50,036 nt of DNA from Desulfofustis sp. (GTDB lineage Bacteria > Desulfobacterota > Desulfobulbia > Desulfobulbales > Desulfocapsaceae): assembly GCA_013042475.1 (NCBI GenBank), contig JABDQA010000006.1, positions 1-50,036 of the forward strand, written 5' to 3'. A program made the position numbers and the translations under genes. The notes below the pieces were generated by a model. It was given only the letters and a program-made list of their open reading frames with translations. It did no database searches and was not told where the DNA came from. Within the stretch, counting starts at the first letter, position 1. Every line of letters begins with the position of its first letter. This document shows, in pieces, positions 1 to 8,652 of this stretch.

Positions 1-1119
1 CTGCGGCGCGTGCGCAGGAACATCGAAGGCAACGATGTCCAGGCCTTTCTGACCGAGACCATAGAACGGATTGAGAATAATCCGGCGGTGACCGTCCACA
101 AGAGCAGCGCGGTTGAGCACACCGACGGCTTTATCGGCAACTTTGTGACAAGACTAGACAACGGGACAAGAATTGAACACGGCGCGATCATGATCGCCAC
201 CGGGGGGCAGGAGTATGAACCCACCGAGTATGGCTACAACGATTCCGAGCGGATCATTACCCAGCGCGAACTCGAAGATCTCGTGGCCGAGCGTGAGCCG
301 GCCGACGGTGAAACCTACGTCATGATTCAGTGCGTCGGCTCCCGGGAAGAGCCGGCCAACTACTGCTCCAGGATCTGCTGCCAGGATGCGCTGAAAAACA
401 GTATTGCGATCAAAGAGAAAAACCCTGCGGCCCGAGTCATTGTCCTCTATCGCGACATGAGGGCCTATGGGCTCAAGGAAGACTATTACAAGCAGGCCCG
501 TGACCTCGGGGTGATCTTTTTCCTCTTCACCCCGGAAGAAAAGCCGGTGATCGACACCGAGGGTGATGCCCTGCGCGTCAGCCTGCCCGGCAAGGTGCTC
601 GGCAAAGAGGTGGTAATCGAACCTGATTATGTCGTCCTGTCTACCGGCCTGCGGCCGCAGCAGGATGCGACCGAATTTGCCAAAAAGTACAAACTTACCT
701 GCAACATCGACGACTATTTTCTCGAGGCCCATGTCAAGCTTCGGCCGGTGGACTTCCCCAGCGAAGGATTTTTCCTTGCTGGCCTCGCCCATGCCCCGAA
801 AAATCTCGAGGAAACCCTCAGCCAGTCGCTGGCTGCCGCGGGACGTGCCGGTGCCCTTCTGTCCAAGGAAAAGTTGACCGTCTCCGGTATCATCTCCAAA
901 CACAACCGGGATATCTGTATGTCCTGTCTGGCCTGTTTCAGGGCCTGTCCATTTGGCTCACCGTTCATCGACGAGGACGGTATGGTCAGCCACAACGAGG
1001 TGAAATGTACCGGTTGCGGTATCTGCGCCGGTGTTTGCCCGGCAAAGGCGTTCCAGGTCAACTTTTTTAGAGATGATCAAATTACCGCGATGATCGATTC
1101 TGTGACCGAGATCAATTAA
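1..1119 (+). CDS. hdrA: HdrA-like heterodisulfide reductase iron-sulfur/flavin subunit (5' truncated by window edge)
   Basis: Frame open from the window edge; motifs VMIQCVGSREEPANYCSRICC, C-terminal CMSCLACFRACP and CTGCGICAGVCP ferredoxin clusters. Confidence 0.9.
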   Translation: MRRVRRNIEGNDVQAFLTETIERIENNPAVTVHKSSAVEHTDGFIGNFVTRLDNGTRIEHGAIMIATGGQEYEPTEYGYNDSERIITQRELEDLVAEREPADGETYVMIQCVGSREEPANYCSRICCQDALKNSIAIKEKNPAARVIVLYRDMRAYGLKEDYYKQARDLGVIFFLFTPEEKPVIDTEGDALRVSLPGKVLGKEVVIEPDYVVLSTGLRPQQDATEFAKKYKLTCNIDDYFLEAHVKLRPVDFPSEGFFLAGLAHAPKNLEETLSQSLAAAGRAGALLSKEKLTVSGIISKHNRDICMSCLACFRACPFGSPFIDEDGMVSHNEVKCTGCGICAGVCPAKAFQVNFFRDDQITAMIDSVTEIN

Positions 1120-1137
1120 AGACCGAGGAGGATGTGA

Positions 1138-1671
1138 ATGACACCCGTTGAAGAAAAAGAGGTAGCAGTGAATCCCGAGAAAGTCACGGGCGAGATTCCT
1201 CCTGACTGGAAGGCCAACATCATCGCCTTCGCCTGCCACTACTGCGCCTTTGCAGCGGCCGATCTGGCCGGTGTCATGCGGCTCTCCTATTCCCCGAGCG
1301 TCAAGGTGATCAGGCTTCCCTGTACTGGCAAGCTTGATCAGATCTATGTGCTGCGGGCGTTCGAACGGGGCGTAGACGGCGTTTTCGTGGCTGGCTGACT
1401 CCCCGGTCAATGTCATTTCCTGGAAGGAAATACCAACGCTGCCAAACGGGTTGAACAGACCAAGAGAAGACTGCTGACCGTCGGGGTCAGTCCGGAGCGT
1501 GTGCAGTTTTTCAATCTCTCGGCTGCCCAGGGACCCCGCTGGGCTGAAATATGCACTGAATTCTCAGAAAAAATTACCGAACTCGGTCCCTCCCCGATCT
1601 GGATGGCGCTGAAGAGTAAAAAAGGCGCCGCCCAGCCCCAGGAAGATATCTCAGAAGTTGCCGAAAAATAA
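1138..1671 (+). CDS. mvhD: MvhD/FlpD-like hydrogenase iron-sulfur subunit, putative selenoprotein (Sec at UGA 1396-1398, codon 87)
   Basis: Reading through UGA gives ...GVDGVFVAG-U-LPGQCHFLEGNTNAAKRVEQTKRRLLTVGVSPERVQFFNLSAAQGPRWAEICTEFSEKITELGPSPIWMALKS...EVAEK*, the MvhD family pattern with Sec at the usual Cys position; follows hdrA with RBS gaggagg. Confidence 0.9.
1396..1434 (+). promoter_or_regulatory. Putative bacterial SECIS element downstream of Sec UGA
   Basis: UGA at 1396-1398; hairpin ATTTCC (1415-1420) / loop TGGAA (1421-1425) / GGAAAT (1426-1431); loop begins 23 nt after UGA and contains U-G-G. Confidence 0.7.
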
Positions 1672-1710
1672 TGATATCAGTACTTTATGAATGATAAAGG
1701 AGTATAGATT

Positions 1711-2370
1711 ATGATCGTAGGCGAACAGAAACCATTTGAAGAAATCTGGGAAATGGTCAAGGGTCACAAGCAGTTGACCGTTTTCGGCTGCAACACCTGT
1801 GTGGCAGTCTGTCACCAGGGCGGCAACAAGGAGGCCGGTATTATTGCCGCCCAGCTCAGGATGAGGGCCACCCAGGATGACGTAGATATCGAAATTATCG
1901 ACAGCGGCATCGAGCGGCAATGTGAACACGAGTTTTTTGAAAAGACCGAAGAACTGGTTAAGAAATCCGAGGCGATTCTAAGCCTTGCCTGCGGCATCGG
2001 TGTCCAGTTCATGGCGGAGAAGTATGAAATCCCCATTTATCCAGGACTCAACACCACTTTTCTTGGTGATGTGCCGGAGACCGGGTTATACACCGAGAAG
2101 TGCCAGGCCTGCGGGGACTGCGTGTTGGGCGTCACCGGCGGTGTCTGCCCGGTGAGTCGCTGTGCCAAGCGGCTGTTCAACGGACCGTGCGGCGGGTCTA
2201 CGACCGGTAAATGCGAGATCTCCAAAGAGACGGAATGCGCCTGGCAGCTTGTGGTTGACCGCTTGGAGGCGCTGGGACGCCTCGATACCTACGAGAAAAT
2301 AATGCCTCTTAAAGACTGGTCGAAAGACAGGTCCGGCGGACCCAGATCATTTAAACTGGAGGACTTCTAA
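1711..2370 (+). CDS. metV: Methylenetetrahydrofolate reductase C-terminal-domain (zinc-binding) protein, MetV-like
   Basis: FGCNTCVAVCHQGGNKEA...CQACGDCVLGVTGGVCPVSRCAKRLFNGPCGGS; directly upstream of metF, overlapping by 1 nt. Confidence 0.88.
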   Translation: MIVGEQKPFEEIWEMVKGHKQLTVFGCNTCVAVCHQGGNKEAGIIAAQLRMRATQDDVDIEIIDSGIERQCEHEFFEKTEELVKKSEAILSLACGIGVQFMAEKYEIPIYPGLNTTFLGDVPETGLYTEKCQACGDCVLGVTGGVCPVSRCAKRLFNGPCGGSTTGKCEISKETECAWQLVVDRLEALGRLDTYEKIMPLKDWSKDRSGGPRSFKLEDF

Positions 2371-3305
2371 TGGCAGCAACAGTAACCGGCAGCAAACTCG
2401 AGAAGATTCTGAAGAGCGGCCATCAGGCGGTTACCAGTGAATGCGGGCCTCCACGCTCCAGCGATCCGGCCCATATCAAGGAGAAGGGAGAGCTGATCAA
2501 AGATCATGTCGATTCCATCAATGTCACCGACAACCAAACTTCGGTGACCAGGCTCTGCAGTCTGGCTGCCTGTATTCACCTCAAAGGGATGGGGCTTGAC
2601 CCGGTGCTGCAGATGGTGGTCCGCGACCGTAACAGAATAGCCCTGCAAAGTGATATTCTCGGGGCGGCCTCCTTCGGTATCAACAATATTCTTTGCCTGT
2701 CCGGTGATCATCAGAGTTTTGGGGACAGTCCCCAGGCTTCGAACGTCTTCGATCTTGATTCGATGCAGCTCGTGCAAACGGTAAGATACATGAGAGATGA
2801 GGGTAAGTTCCTCAGTGGAGACGAAATCAAGGCACCACCTGACATGTTCGTCGGGGCCGCCGCTAACCCATTTGGCGATCCCTTCAAGATCAGGGTGCCG
2901 AGGCTGGCCAAAAAGGTTGCCTCGGGGGCCGAATTTATCCAGACTCAGTGTATTTACAACCTCGACAAATTCGAGAAGTGGATGGAAGGTGTCAGGGCTC
3001 GCGGCCTGCATGAAGAGGTCTATATCCTGGCCGGAATCACTCCTCTACGCTCTGTGGGTATGGCGCGATATCTTCAGAAAAACGTTCCCGGCATGGATGT
3101 GCCCGATGAACTGATCGAGCGCATGAAGGGCGTGGACAAGAAGAAACAGTCCGATGAGGGAATTAACATCGCCATCGAGTCTATACAACGCTTGAAAGAA
3201 GTCGAGGGCGTTGCCGGATTCCACGTAATGGCTATCGAATGGGAAGAAAAAGTACCTGAGATTGTCGAGCGCTCAGGTCTCTATCCGCGGCCGCAGATAG
3301 ATTAG
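2370..3305 (+). CDS. metF: Methylenetetrahydrofolate reductase
   Basis: VTSECGPPRSSD..., NILCLSGDHQSFGDSPQASNVFDLDS, AAANPFGDPFKIRVPRLAKKVASGAEFIQTQ. Confidence 0.93.
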   Translation: MAATVTGSKLEKILKSGHQAVTSECGPPRSSDPAHIKEKGELIKDHVDSINVTDNQTSVTRLCSLAACIHLKGMGLDPVLQMVVRDRNRIALQSDILGAASFGINNILCLSGDHQSFGDSPQASNVFDLDSMQLVQTVRYMRDEGKFLSGDEIKAPPDMFVGAAANPFGDPFKIRVPRLAKKVASGAEFIQTQCIYNLDKFEKWMEGVRARGLHEEVYILAGITPLRSVGMARYLQKNVPGMDVPDELIERMKGVDKKKQSDEGINIAIESIQRLKEVEGVAGFHVMAIEWEEKVPEIVERSGLYPRPQID

Positions 3306-3329
3306 GCGACTTTAGGGGAACAAAAAAAG

Positions 3330-3384
3330 GGCAAAGAAATAGGGGACAGACCCGAACAGAGGGTCTGTCCCCTATTTCTTTGCC
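3330..3384. repeat. REP-like palindrome, 24-bp perfect arms
   Basis: GGCAAAGAAATAGGGGACAGACCC (3330-3353) - GAACAGA - GGGTCTGTCCCCTATTTCTTTGCC (3361-3384); arms perfectly complementary. Confidence 0.9.
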
Positions 3385-3782
3385 TCCTGTGGGTCATCGC
3401 AGGATTCACAGATGCCGGAGAATTCTATGTGATGACCCAGCACCTGATAGTCACTGGAATTGGCTGCCAGCTGATCGAGCTGGGGCATGGCACTGAATTG
3501 GATATCATCGACTCTCCCACAGCCGGTGCAGCGAATGTGGTAGTGAAGATCGGTGGTAGCGTCAAAGCGTTTCTGTGACCCGCCCACTTCCAGTTTCAGG
3601 ATCATGCCGTTGTCCGCCATCAGTTCCAGATTACGATAGACAGTGCCAAGCCCGATTCTGGGCAGGCGCTTGCGGACCATGTCATAAACTTCGTTGGCGG
3701 TCGGGTGGGTCTTCACTTTTGCCAGTTCTTCAAGAATCACCTGACGCTGCGGGGTCAACCTGATGTCGCTCTGAGTTTGCAT
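3372..3782 (-). CDS. Fur family transcriptional regulator (PerR/Fur-like)
   Basis: RLTPQRQVILEELAKVKTHPTANEVYDMVRKRLPRIGLGTVYRNLELMADNGMI; paired CXXC (CTGC, CESC). Confidence 0.92.
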   Translation of the reverse strand: MQTQSDIRLTPQRQVILEELAKVKTHPTANEVYDMVRKRLPRIGLGTVYRNLELMADNGMILKLEVGGSQKRFDATTDLHYHIRCTGCGRVDDIQFSAMPQLDQLAANSSDYQVLGHHIEFSGICESCDDPQEAKK

Positions 3783-3975
3783 AGATATCCGTACTGGTTC
3801 TGATTAATAAATGAGAATGTGTATTATTCCTATCTTATAGCAACGAACCGTTTTTACAACCCCTGAATGGTAAATTGCGTGAAATTTCTCTGCGTTGCAA
3901 ATTTCCGGTAAACGATGACGCAATTCATCAGTTAGGGACCACAATACTTATTTGGGTCTCCATATTCGGTTTCCC

Positions 3976-5262
3976 TTAAGAATTGAGGTACGGATTGAAA
4001 TAACCGAAGCGCAGGGAAGGAAAGCATTGTCTGATTCTTTCCAGCCACGCACGTATGCCGTAAGCCCTCGAAACAGTTGATGAACCTATCGCGCTCAGGT
4101 ACCATTCCGGGTCGATATTGAGGTTTCGAAGTTGGATGAAATCCGGCCTGGTCTCATCGATAAGCTCCATAAATGCTTCAGTTTCCTGTTCCGAGTCGTT
4201 GAAGCCTGGAAGGATAAAATAGTTGAGCGACACAAAACCGCCGCCCTCCTTCATTACCTTGATGGAATTTCTGACGTCGGAAAAGTCATAATCCCGGGGT
4301 CGGTAATAGTTATGATAGAATTCTTCACGGGCGGAGTTGAGACTGACCCGGATGGAGTCGAGCCCGGCTTCACGCAGGCGGGCAACGTCATCGGGCAGGC
4401 TTGCATTGGTGTTGCAGTTGATCGTGCCGCTGTCGGTGTGGTGACGCATCTCCCTGATCGAGTGCTCCAGCAGATCGCTCTGGAGGAGCGGTTCTCCTTC
4501 ACAACCCTGGCCGAAGCTAACCACCGGTCGTTCAGCGCTATCCAAATGGGCGACGCCAACCTCCACAATCTCTTTCACCGTTGGGGTAAACCGCAGCCGT
4601 TCCTGGGTTGAGGGGCAGCACTCCGAAGGCTGTAGAGAAATGCAACCGAGACAGCGGGCGTTACAGCCGGGTGAGGTGGGCAGCGGCGCCTCCCAGCGTC
4701 CGAGAAAGTAATTCCGCGCTGCCGGGCAGCCATATGTCAGGCAGCAGGTACCCAAGTGTTGAATGAGGCGATTATCCCGGTGCTGCTCAAGTTTTTTGGC
4801 TGTAAGCCGATCGATGGTGGGCTGGTCAAAACGGGTGAAGTCCTGGCGGCAGTCATTGTCGCTGCGAAAACCTGCTGCCCAGAATTTTCCGTCATGCCAA
4901 CCTACTGCAGTGTAGGCGAAAAGCGGGAGCAGAGGGGCGTTTTCTTGTGTCTGATAGGCGGCAGTCAAGGTAGAGGTGTGTGCCGGCGCCATAAAAGCTG
5001 CAGCACCGGCAATCCTTCTGCCTGGAAAGCGCGGGTCGTCCTCAAGCAGCAGTGGCTCGCCGGTTGTCCGGTCGATGCCCACTGGCAGGCGATCGGGCAG
5101 GGTGAACACTTCGCTGCCCCGGGGAAGTGCAATGAGATCCTCGAGATCAGGTCTAAGGTATTTACCATGGGCCATACCGGCCATGGCAAGATCTGGAAAA
5201 TCGTGAATATTCCCCGACTCGTCACAATAGACCAGAGAGGGAAGCGAATCGGGGTGAATCAC
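3976..5262 (-). CDS. Radical SAM protein of unknown substrate
   Basis: CNARCLGC (CX3CX2C) cluster motif, VSFGQGCEGEPLLQ, NCNTNASLPDDVARLREAGLDSIRVSLNS. Confidence 0.85.
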   Translation of the reverse strand: MIHPDSLPSLVYCDESGNIHDFPDLAMAGMAHGKYLRPDLEDLIALPRGSEVFTLPDRLPVGIDRTTGEPLLLEDDPRFPGRRIAGAAAFMAPAHTSTLTAAYQTQENAPLLPLFAYTAVGWHDGKFWAAGFRSDNDCRQDFTRFDQPTIDRLTAKKLEQHRDNRLIQHLGTCCLTYGCPAARNYFLGRWEAPLPTSPGCNARCLGCISLQPSECCPSTQERLRFTPTVKEIVEVGVAHLDSAERPVVSFGQGCEGEPLLQSDLLEHSIREMRHHTDSGTINCNTNASLPDDVARLREAGLDSIRVSLNSAREEFYHNYYRPRDYDFSDVRNSIKVMKEGGGFVSLNYFILPGFNDSEQETEAFMELIDETRPDFIQLRNLNIDPEWYLSAIGSSTVSRAYGIRAWLERIRQCFPSLRFGYFNPYLNS

Positions 5263-5684
5263 CTCGGCCGCAGTACTTTAGTGATAGAATCTATGGCCCG
5301 ATATATATCGATATCCTCACCAAAGACGTCCTGGATGTCAGGATTTTCAATGAGATCTTCAATGATGTACTGGGTAAGGTAAAGAGTAACAATGTTGGGA
5401 TCCTGAACCAGGGTGCGGACCGGGGCAAGTTTCATCTGCAGATCGAATTCCTCCATCATGTGCAGGGATCTGAACTGATTTTCCAAGGCAGTTCGGATCG
5501 ACTCCACCGAGGTGGTTTCGATAATGTTGCGATCAATTAGGCGTTGACAGAGCTTGGTCGCCAGGGGTTCGGCATGATCTCTGGCCAGAATGAACATTTT
5601 CCTGCGTTCCTGTTCCCTCTTTCTGTCAATTGCTCGAACCGCTTTGTCGGTTGCACGGTTTGGGTTGACATGTATTTTGGCCAT
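5259..5684 (-). CDS. Conserved hypothetical protein, 141 aa
   Basis: Clean ORF, start RBS (gaGGAGa on minus), ATGA overlap with downstream radical SAM gene. Confidence 0.7.
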   Translation of the reverse strand: MAKIHVNPNRATDKAVRAIDRKREQERRKMFILARDHAEPLATKLCQRLIDRNIIETTSVESIRTALENQFRSLHMMEEFDLQMKLAPVRTLVQDPNIVTLYLTQYIIEDLIENPDIQDVFGEDIDIYRAIDSITKVLRPR

Positions 5685-6215
5685 TTAGCTCTCCTTAGTA
5701 AATCTCGGCAAATGCCACAGCGCTCTAATCAATTTGCCTGCCGCGCACGGCTCTCACGGCTCTTATTGGTGCCCCGGAAGAAACGCAACTACTACTTTTA
5801 CCAGGTAATAGTTTGGATGACGCTGTACGCAGGGATCCAATTTATAACGAAATAGTAAATATCACGAGAATAAAGTACAGTCATTTTTTTGATGAGAGTT
5901 CAAAAGATAGCAACCTGCAGGGCAGCAGTGAGGACATCATTCATTTCCTTACCAGCTCATGAGCGGCCTTGATGTGGATCAGGTCTGACAAAAAAACAGA
6001 TCATTCTTAAATGTAGAGGAAATGGTGCAGTGTTGAGCAGAAAGCCAATGTATTTATTCTCAAGCAGACAAAATAGTTCTTGTATTTGAACATAAATTTT
6101 CTATACTTAAGCTGTTAAGAACAGTACTATTCTTTTTGTTGCTGTGGACTAAACAGAGCTGTCATGGGCACAGGTTGTTGCCATTATTTCTTATTGATAA
6201 CGGGAGGTTGTAACT

Positions 6216-6731
6216 ATGTTGAGCAGAAATCGGGTTTTCTTGCATGTGTTGATGATCCTGAGCATAATCGTCATCTCGGGTTGTGCCAAGGACAAGGTCA
6301 GCGATGAGGCAATGAAACCTTCTACTGATAAAGGTGCGATGGGCCAAGAAGAGTCCCTGGAGTCAAAACCGATCGGGATTTCAGAAGGCCGGACATCGGA
6401 GGGTATGCTGCCCGTCTATTTCGATTTCGACTCATCTGATATTCGCACGGATCAGGTGCCCAGGGTCGAAGCTAATGCAGAATTTCTCACCGGTAATAGT
6501 GATACCGCAGTTCGTATCGAAGGCAATACCGATCCCCGCGGCACCAATGAGTACAACATGGCTTTAGGTGAGCGCCGGGCGCTGAGCGCCAAGAAATACC
6601 TGGTTAACCTGGGAATCAGTGAAAGCCGGTTGAGCACCATCAGCTTTGGTGAAGAACGGCTGCTCATGCACGGCCATGATGAACTGTCCTGGGCACAGAA
6701 TCGTCGGGCTGATTTTGTTATCGTCGAATAA
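6216..6731 (+). CDS. pal: OmpA/Pal-family peptidoglycan-associated lipoprotein
   Basis: Lipobox VISGC; VYFDFDSSDIRTDQ..., RIEGNTDPRGTNEYNMALGERRALSAKKYL. Confidence 0.9.
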   Translation: MLSRNRVFLHVLMILSIIVISGCAKDKVSDEAMKPSTDKGAMGQEESLESKPIGISEGRTSEGMLPVYFDFDSSDIRTDQVPRVEANAEFLTGNSDTAVRIEGNTDPRGTNEYNMALGERRALSAKKYLVNLGISESRLSTISFGEERLLMHGHDELSWAQNRRADFVIVE

Positions 6732-6762
6732 GAGTTTTTACTAATACATATCTGAATCAAAT

Positions 6763-6790
6763 GCGGGCCCTATGGGCCCGCTTGTTATTT
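6763..6790 (+). terminator. Rho-independent terminator after pal
   Basis: GCGGGCCC-TAT-GGGCCCGC followed by TTGTTATTT. Confidence 0.8.
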
Positions 6791-7340
6791 GCATGGAGTC
6801 GTCATGTTAAAAGGTTTATCTGCACTGGTAGTTTTTTCTCTTTTTCTCTTTTTCTCGCTGGTCCCAGTTGACTCGACAGTTGCAGCTGAAATGAGAGTGG
6901 GCGTTATGAACGTCCAGAAAGTTCTGGTCAATTCGGTTTCCGGTAAAGCAGCCAAGGAAAAATTCGACCAGAAGATGCAGGATCTGCAGTCCAAGTTCAA
7001 GGCCGAGGAACAGGAATTGGTGGACATGCAGGGTGAAATAGAGAAGAAGAGTTCTGCCTGGAGCGAAGAAACAAAACAATTGAAGGTGAGAGAATTTCAG
7101 AAAAAACGGCGGGAGCTTCAGGAAAAATCAGAAGATGCCCGGTTTGAATTGAAAACTCTGCAGGATAAAGAGCTGGCACCGATTCTAAAGGCGCTCGAAG
7201 GGGTGGTAGATACCTATGGCAAAAACAATGGCTACACCCTCATTCTCGACTCCAAAGCTGGTGTCATCTATTTCAGTGATGGGGTGGATATCACCGATCA
7301 GCTTGTCAAAGAACTCGATGCGGCAATGGCTGTCAATTAA
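6789..7340 (+). CDS. OmpH/Skp family periplasmic chaperone
   Basis: Signal peptide then RVGVMNVQKVLVNSVSGKAAKEKFDQKMQDLQSKFKAEEQELVDMQGEIEKK; coiled-coil. Confidence 0.88.
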   Translation: MHGVVMLKGLSALVVFSLFLFFSLVPVDSTVAAEMRVGVMNVQKVLVNSVSGKAAKEKFDQKMQDLQSKFKAEEQELVDMQGEIEKKSSAWSEETKQLKVREFQKKRRELQEKSEDARFELKTLQDKELAPILKALEGVVDTYGKNNGYTLILDSKAGVIYFSDGVDITDQLVKELDAAMAVN

Positions 7341-7361
7341 GCCGCAACTAAGATGATCTGG

Positions 7362-7399
7362 GGACGATGCCGGGCTGTAGCCTGGACATCGTCCTTTTT
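7362..7399 (+). terminator. Rho-independent terminator after skp
   Basis: GGACGATG (7362-7369) ... CATCGTCC (7387-7394) followed by TTTTTA. Confidence 0.8.
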
Positions 7400-7441
7400 A
7401 TTTGGCAGAGAACCATTTCAGGGGCTCAGACAGGTGAGGCG

Positions 7442-8323
7442 ATGGCATTAAAGAGCATGACCGGCTATGGAAGAGCCGAAATCGAGCACCACGGCAGAAT
7501 CTGGACTGTTGAGATTAAAAGTGTCAACAACCGTTTTCTTGATGCCAAGATTAAACTGCCGCGTAATTATGCCGCCCTCGAAGACCAGATCAGAAAAAAG
7601 ATAGCCGGTTTCCATACGCGCGGCCGGGTCGACCTGGTCGTCAGCGTTTCCGGGGACTTCTCAGATCTAGTAAAAGTCGGAGTCGATAAAAATCTGGCCC
7701 GGATCTACAGGGATCGCCTGGCTGAACTGGCCGATGAGTTGGGCATTGACACCAGTCCCGATCTGGCCATGCTGATCAACCTGCCAGATGTCCTGACCCG
7801 AGAGCAGCAGCTTGAAGATCTGGAAGAAATATGGCCGCTGCTGGACAGAGCTCTCGACGACGGATTCGGTCAGTGTCTGGAAATGCGGACTCGAGAAGGG
7901 GCGGCTTTGGCTGAGGATCTTGGTGAGCGTCTACACGTGTTCATTGGCCTGCTAGACTCAATTGAAGAGAATATTTCGCGCATCATCGCCGACCGTGAGA
8001 ACAGCCTCAAGGAGAGACTCGAGAAACTACTTGGTGCCATTGATCTTGATCCGATCAGGCTGGCCCAGGAAGTGGCAGTCATCGTCGATAAATCGGACGT
8101 CACCGAAGAAATGGTCAGGCTGCGCAGCCACATCGGTCAGATGCAGGACCTGCTTGAAAGCACCGAACAGGTAGGTCGCAAACTCGATTTTCTCATCCAG
8201 GAATTTCTGCGCGAGGTGAACACCATCGCTTCGAAAATCAACGATGCCGAGAACGCCCATAAAACGGTCGCTCTAAAGAGCGAACTTGAAAAAATGCGCG
8301 AGCAGGTACAGAATATCGAGTAA
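7442..8323 (+). CDS. yicC: YicC family protein (YicC/YloC endoribonuclease)
   Basis: MALKSMTGYGRAEIEHHGRIWTVEIKSVNNRFLDAKIKLPRNYAALE; start at 7442 preferred over ORF start 7367 because the latter lies inside a terminator. Confidence 0.92.
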   Translation: MALKSMTGYGRAEIEHHGRIWTVEIKSVNNRFLDAKIKLPRNYAALEDQIRKKIAGFHTRGRVDLVVSVSGDFSDLVKVGVDKNLARIYRDRLAELADELGIDTSPDLAMLINLPDVLTREQQLEDLEEIWPLLDRALDDGFGQCLEMRTREGAALAEDLGERLHVFIGLLDSIEENISRIIADRENSLKERLEKLLGAIDLDPIRLAQEVAVIVDKSDVTEEMVRLRSHIGQMQDLLESTEQVGRKLDFLIQEFLREVNTIASKINDAENAHKTVALKSELEKMREQVQNIE

Positions 8324-8356
8324 TAAACAATCTCGAACCCGGACGGTAAATAGAGG

Positions 8357-8647
8357 ATGCAGCTACTCAATATTGGTTACGGCAACACCGTTATGGTTGA
8401 GCGTGTCGTGGCAGTAATCAACACCGGCTCGGCGCCGGCAAGAAAGCTCAAGGAACTGGCCAAAAACTCCCAGCGCCTCATAGATGTGACCGAGGGCAGA
8501 CGGACCAGGTCGATAATTGTCACTGATTCAAACCATGTCATCCTTTCCTCCGTGCAGCCCGACACGATTGGACAGCGGCTGGCGGCGCTCCAGGGTGGCT
8601 ACCATCTTGCAGAACATCGGGATGGGGCGAAAGAGGAGGAGAGTTAA
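8357..8647 (+). CDS. remA: DUF370 / RemA-like regulatory protein
   Basis: MQLLNIGYGNTVMVERVVAVINTGSAPARKLKELAKNSQRLIDVTEGRRTRSIIVTDSNHVILSSVQPDTIGQRL. Confidence 0.88.
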   Translation: MQLLNIGYGNTVMVERVVAVINTGSAPARKLKELAKNSQRLIDVTEGRRTRSIIVTDSNHVILSSVQPDTIGQRLAALQGGYHLAEHRDGAKEEES

Positions 8648-8652
8648 CCCAG

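Noticed and set aside
154-903. 249-aa minus-strand ORF
   Set aside because: Antisense shadow of hdrA with no recognisable domain; high-GC codon bias creates long antisense ORFs.
1396-1398. mvhD as a genuine premature stop / pseudogene
   Set aside because: Downstream frame is fully conserved-looking, the UGA is at a family Cys position and a SECIS-like hairpin follows; selenocysteine is more economical, though it needs selABCD confirmation.
2721-2733. GGGGACAGTCCCC palindrome resembling the REP core
   Set aside because: Lies inside metF and encodes the conserved FGDSPQ segment; coding constraint explains it.
7367-7441. N-terminal extension of the YicC ORF
   Set aside because: Overlaps the skp terminator; the family starts at MALKSMTGYG (7442).
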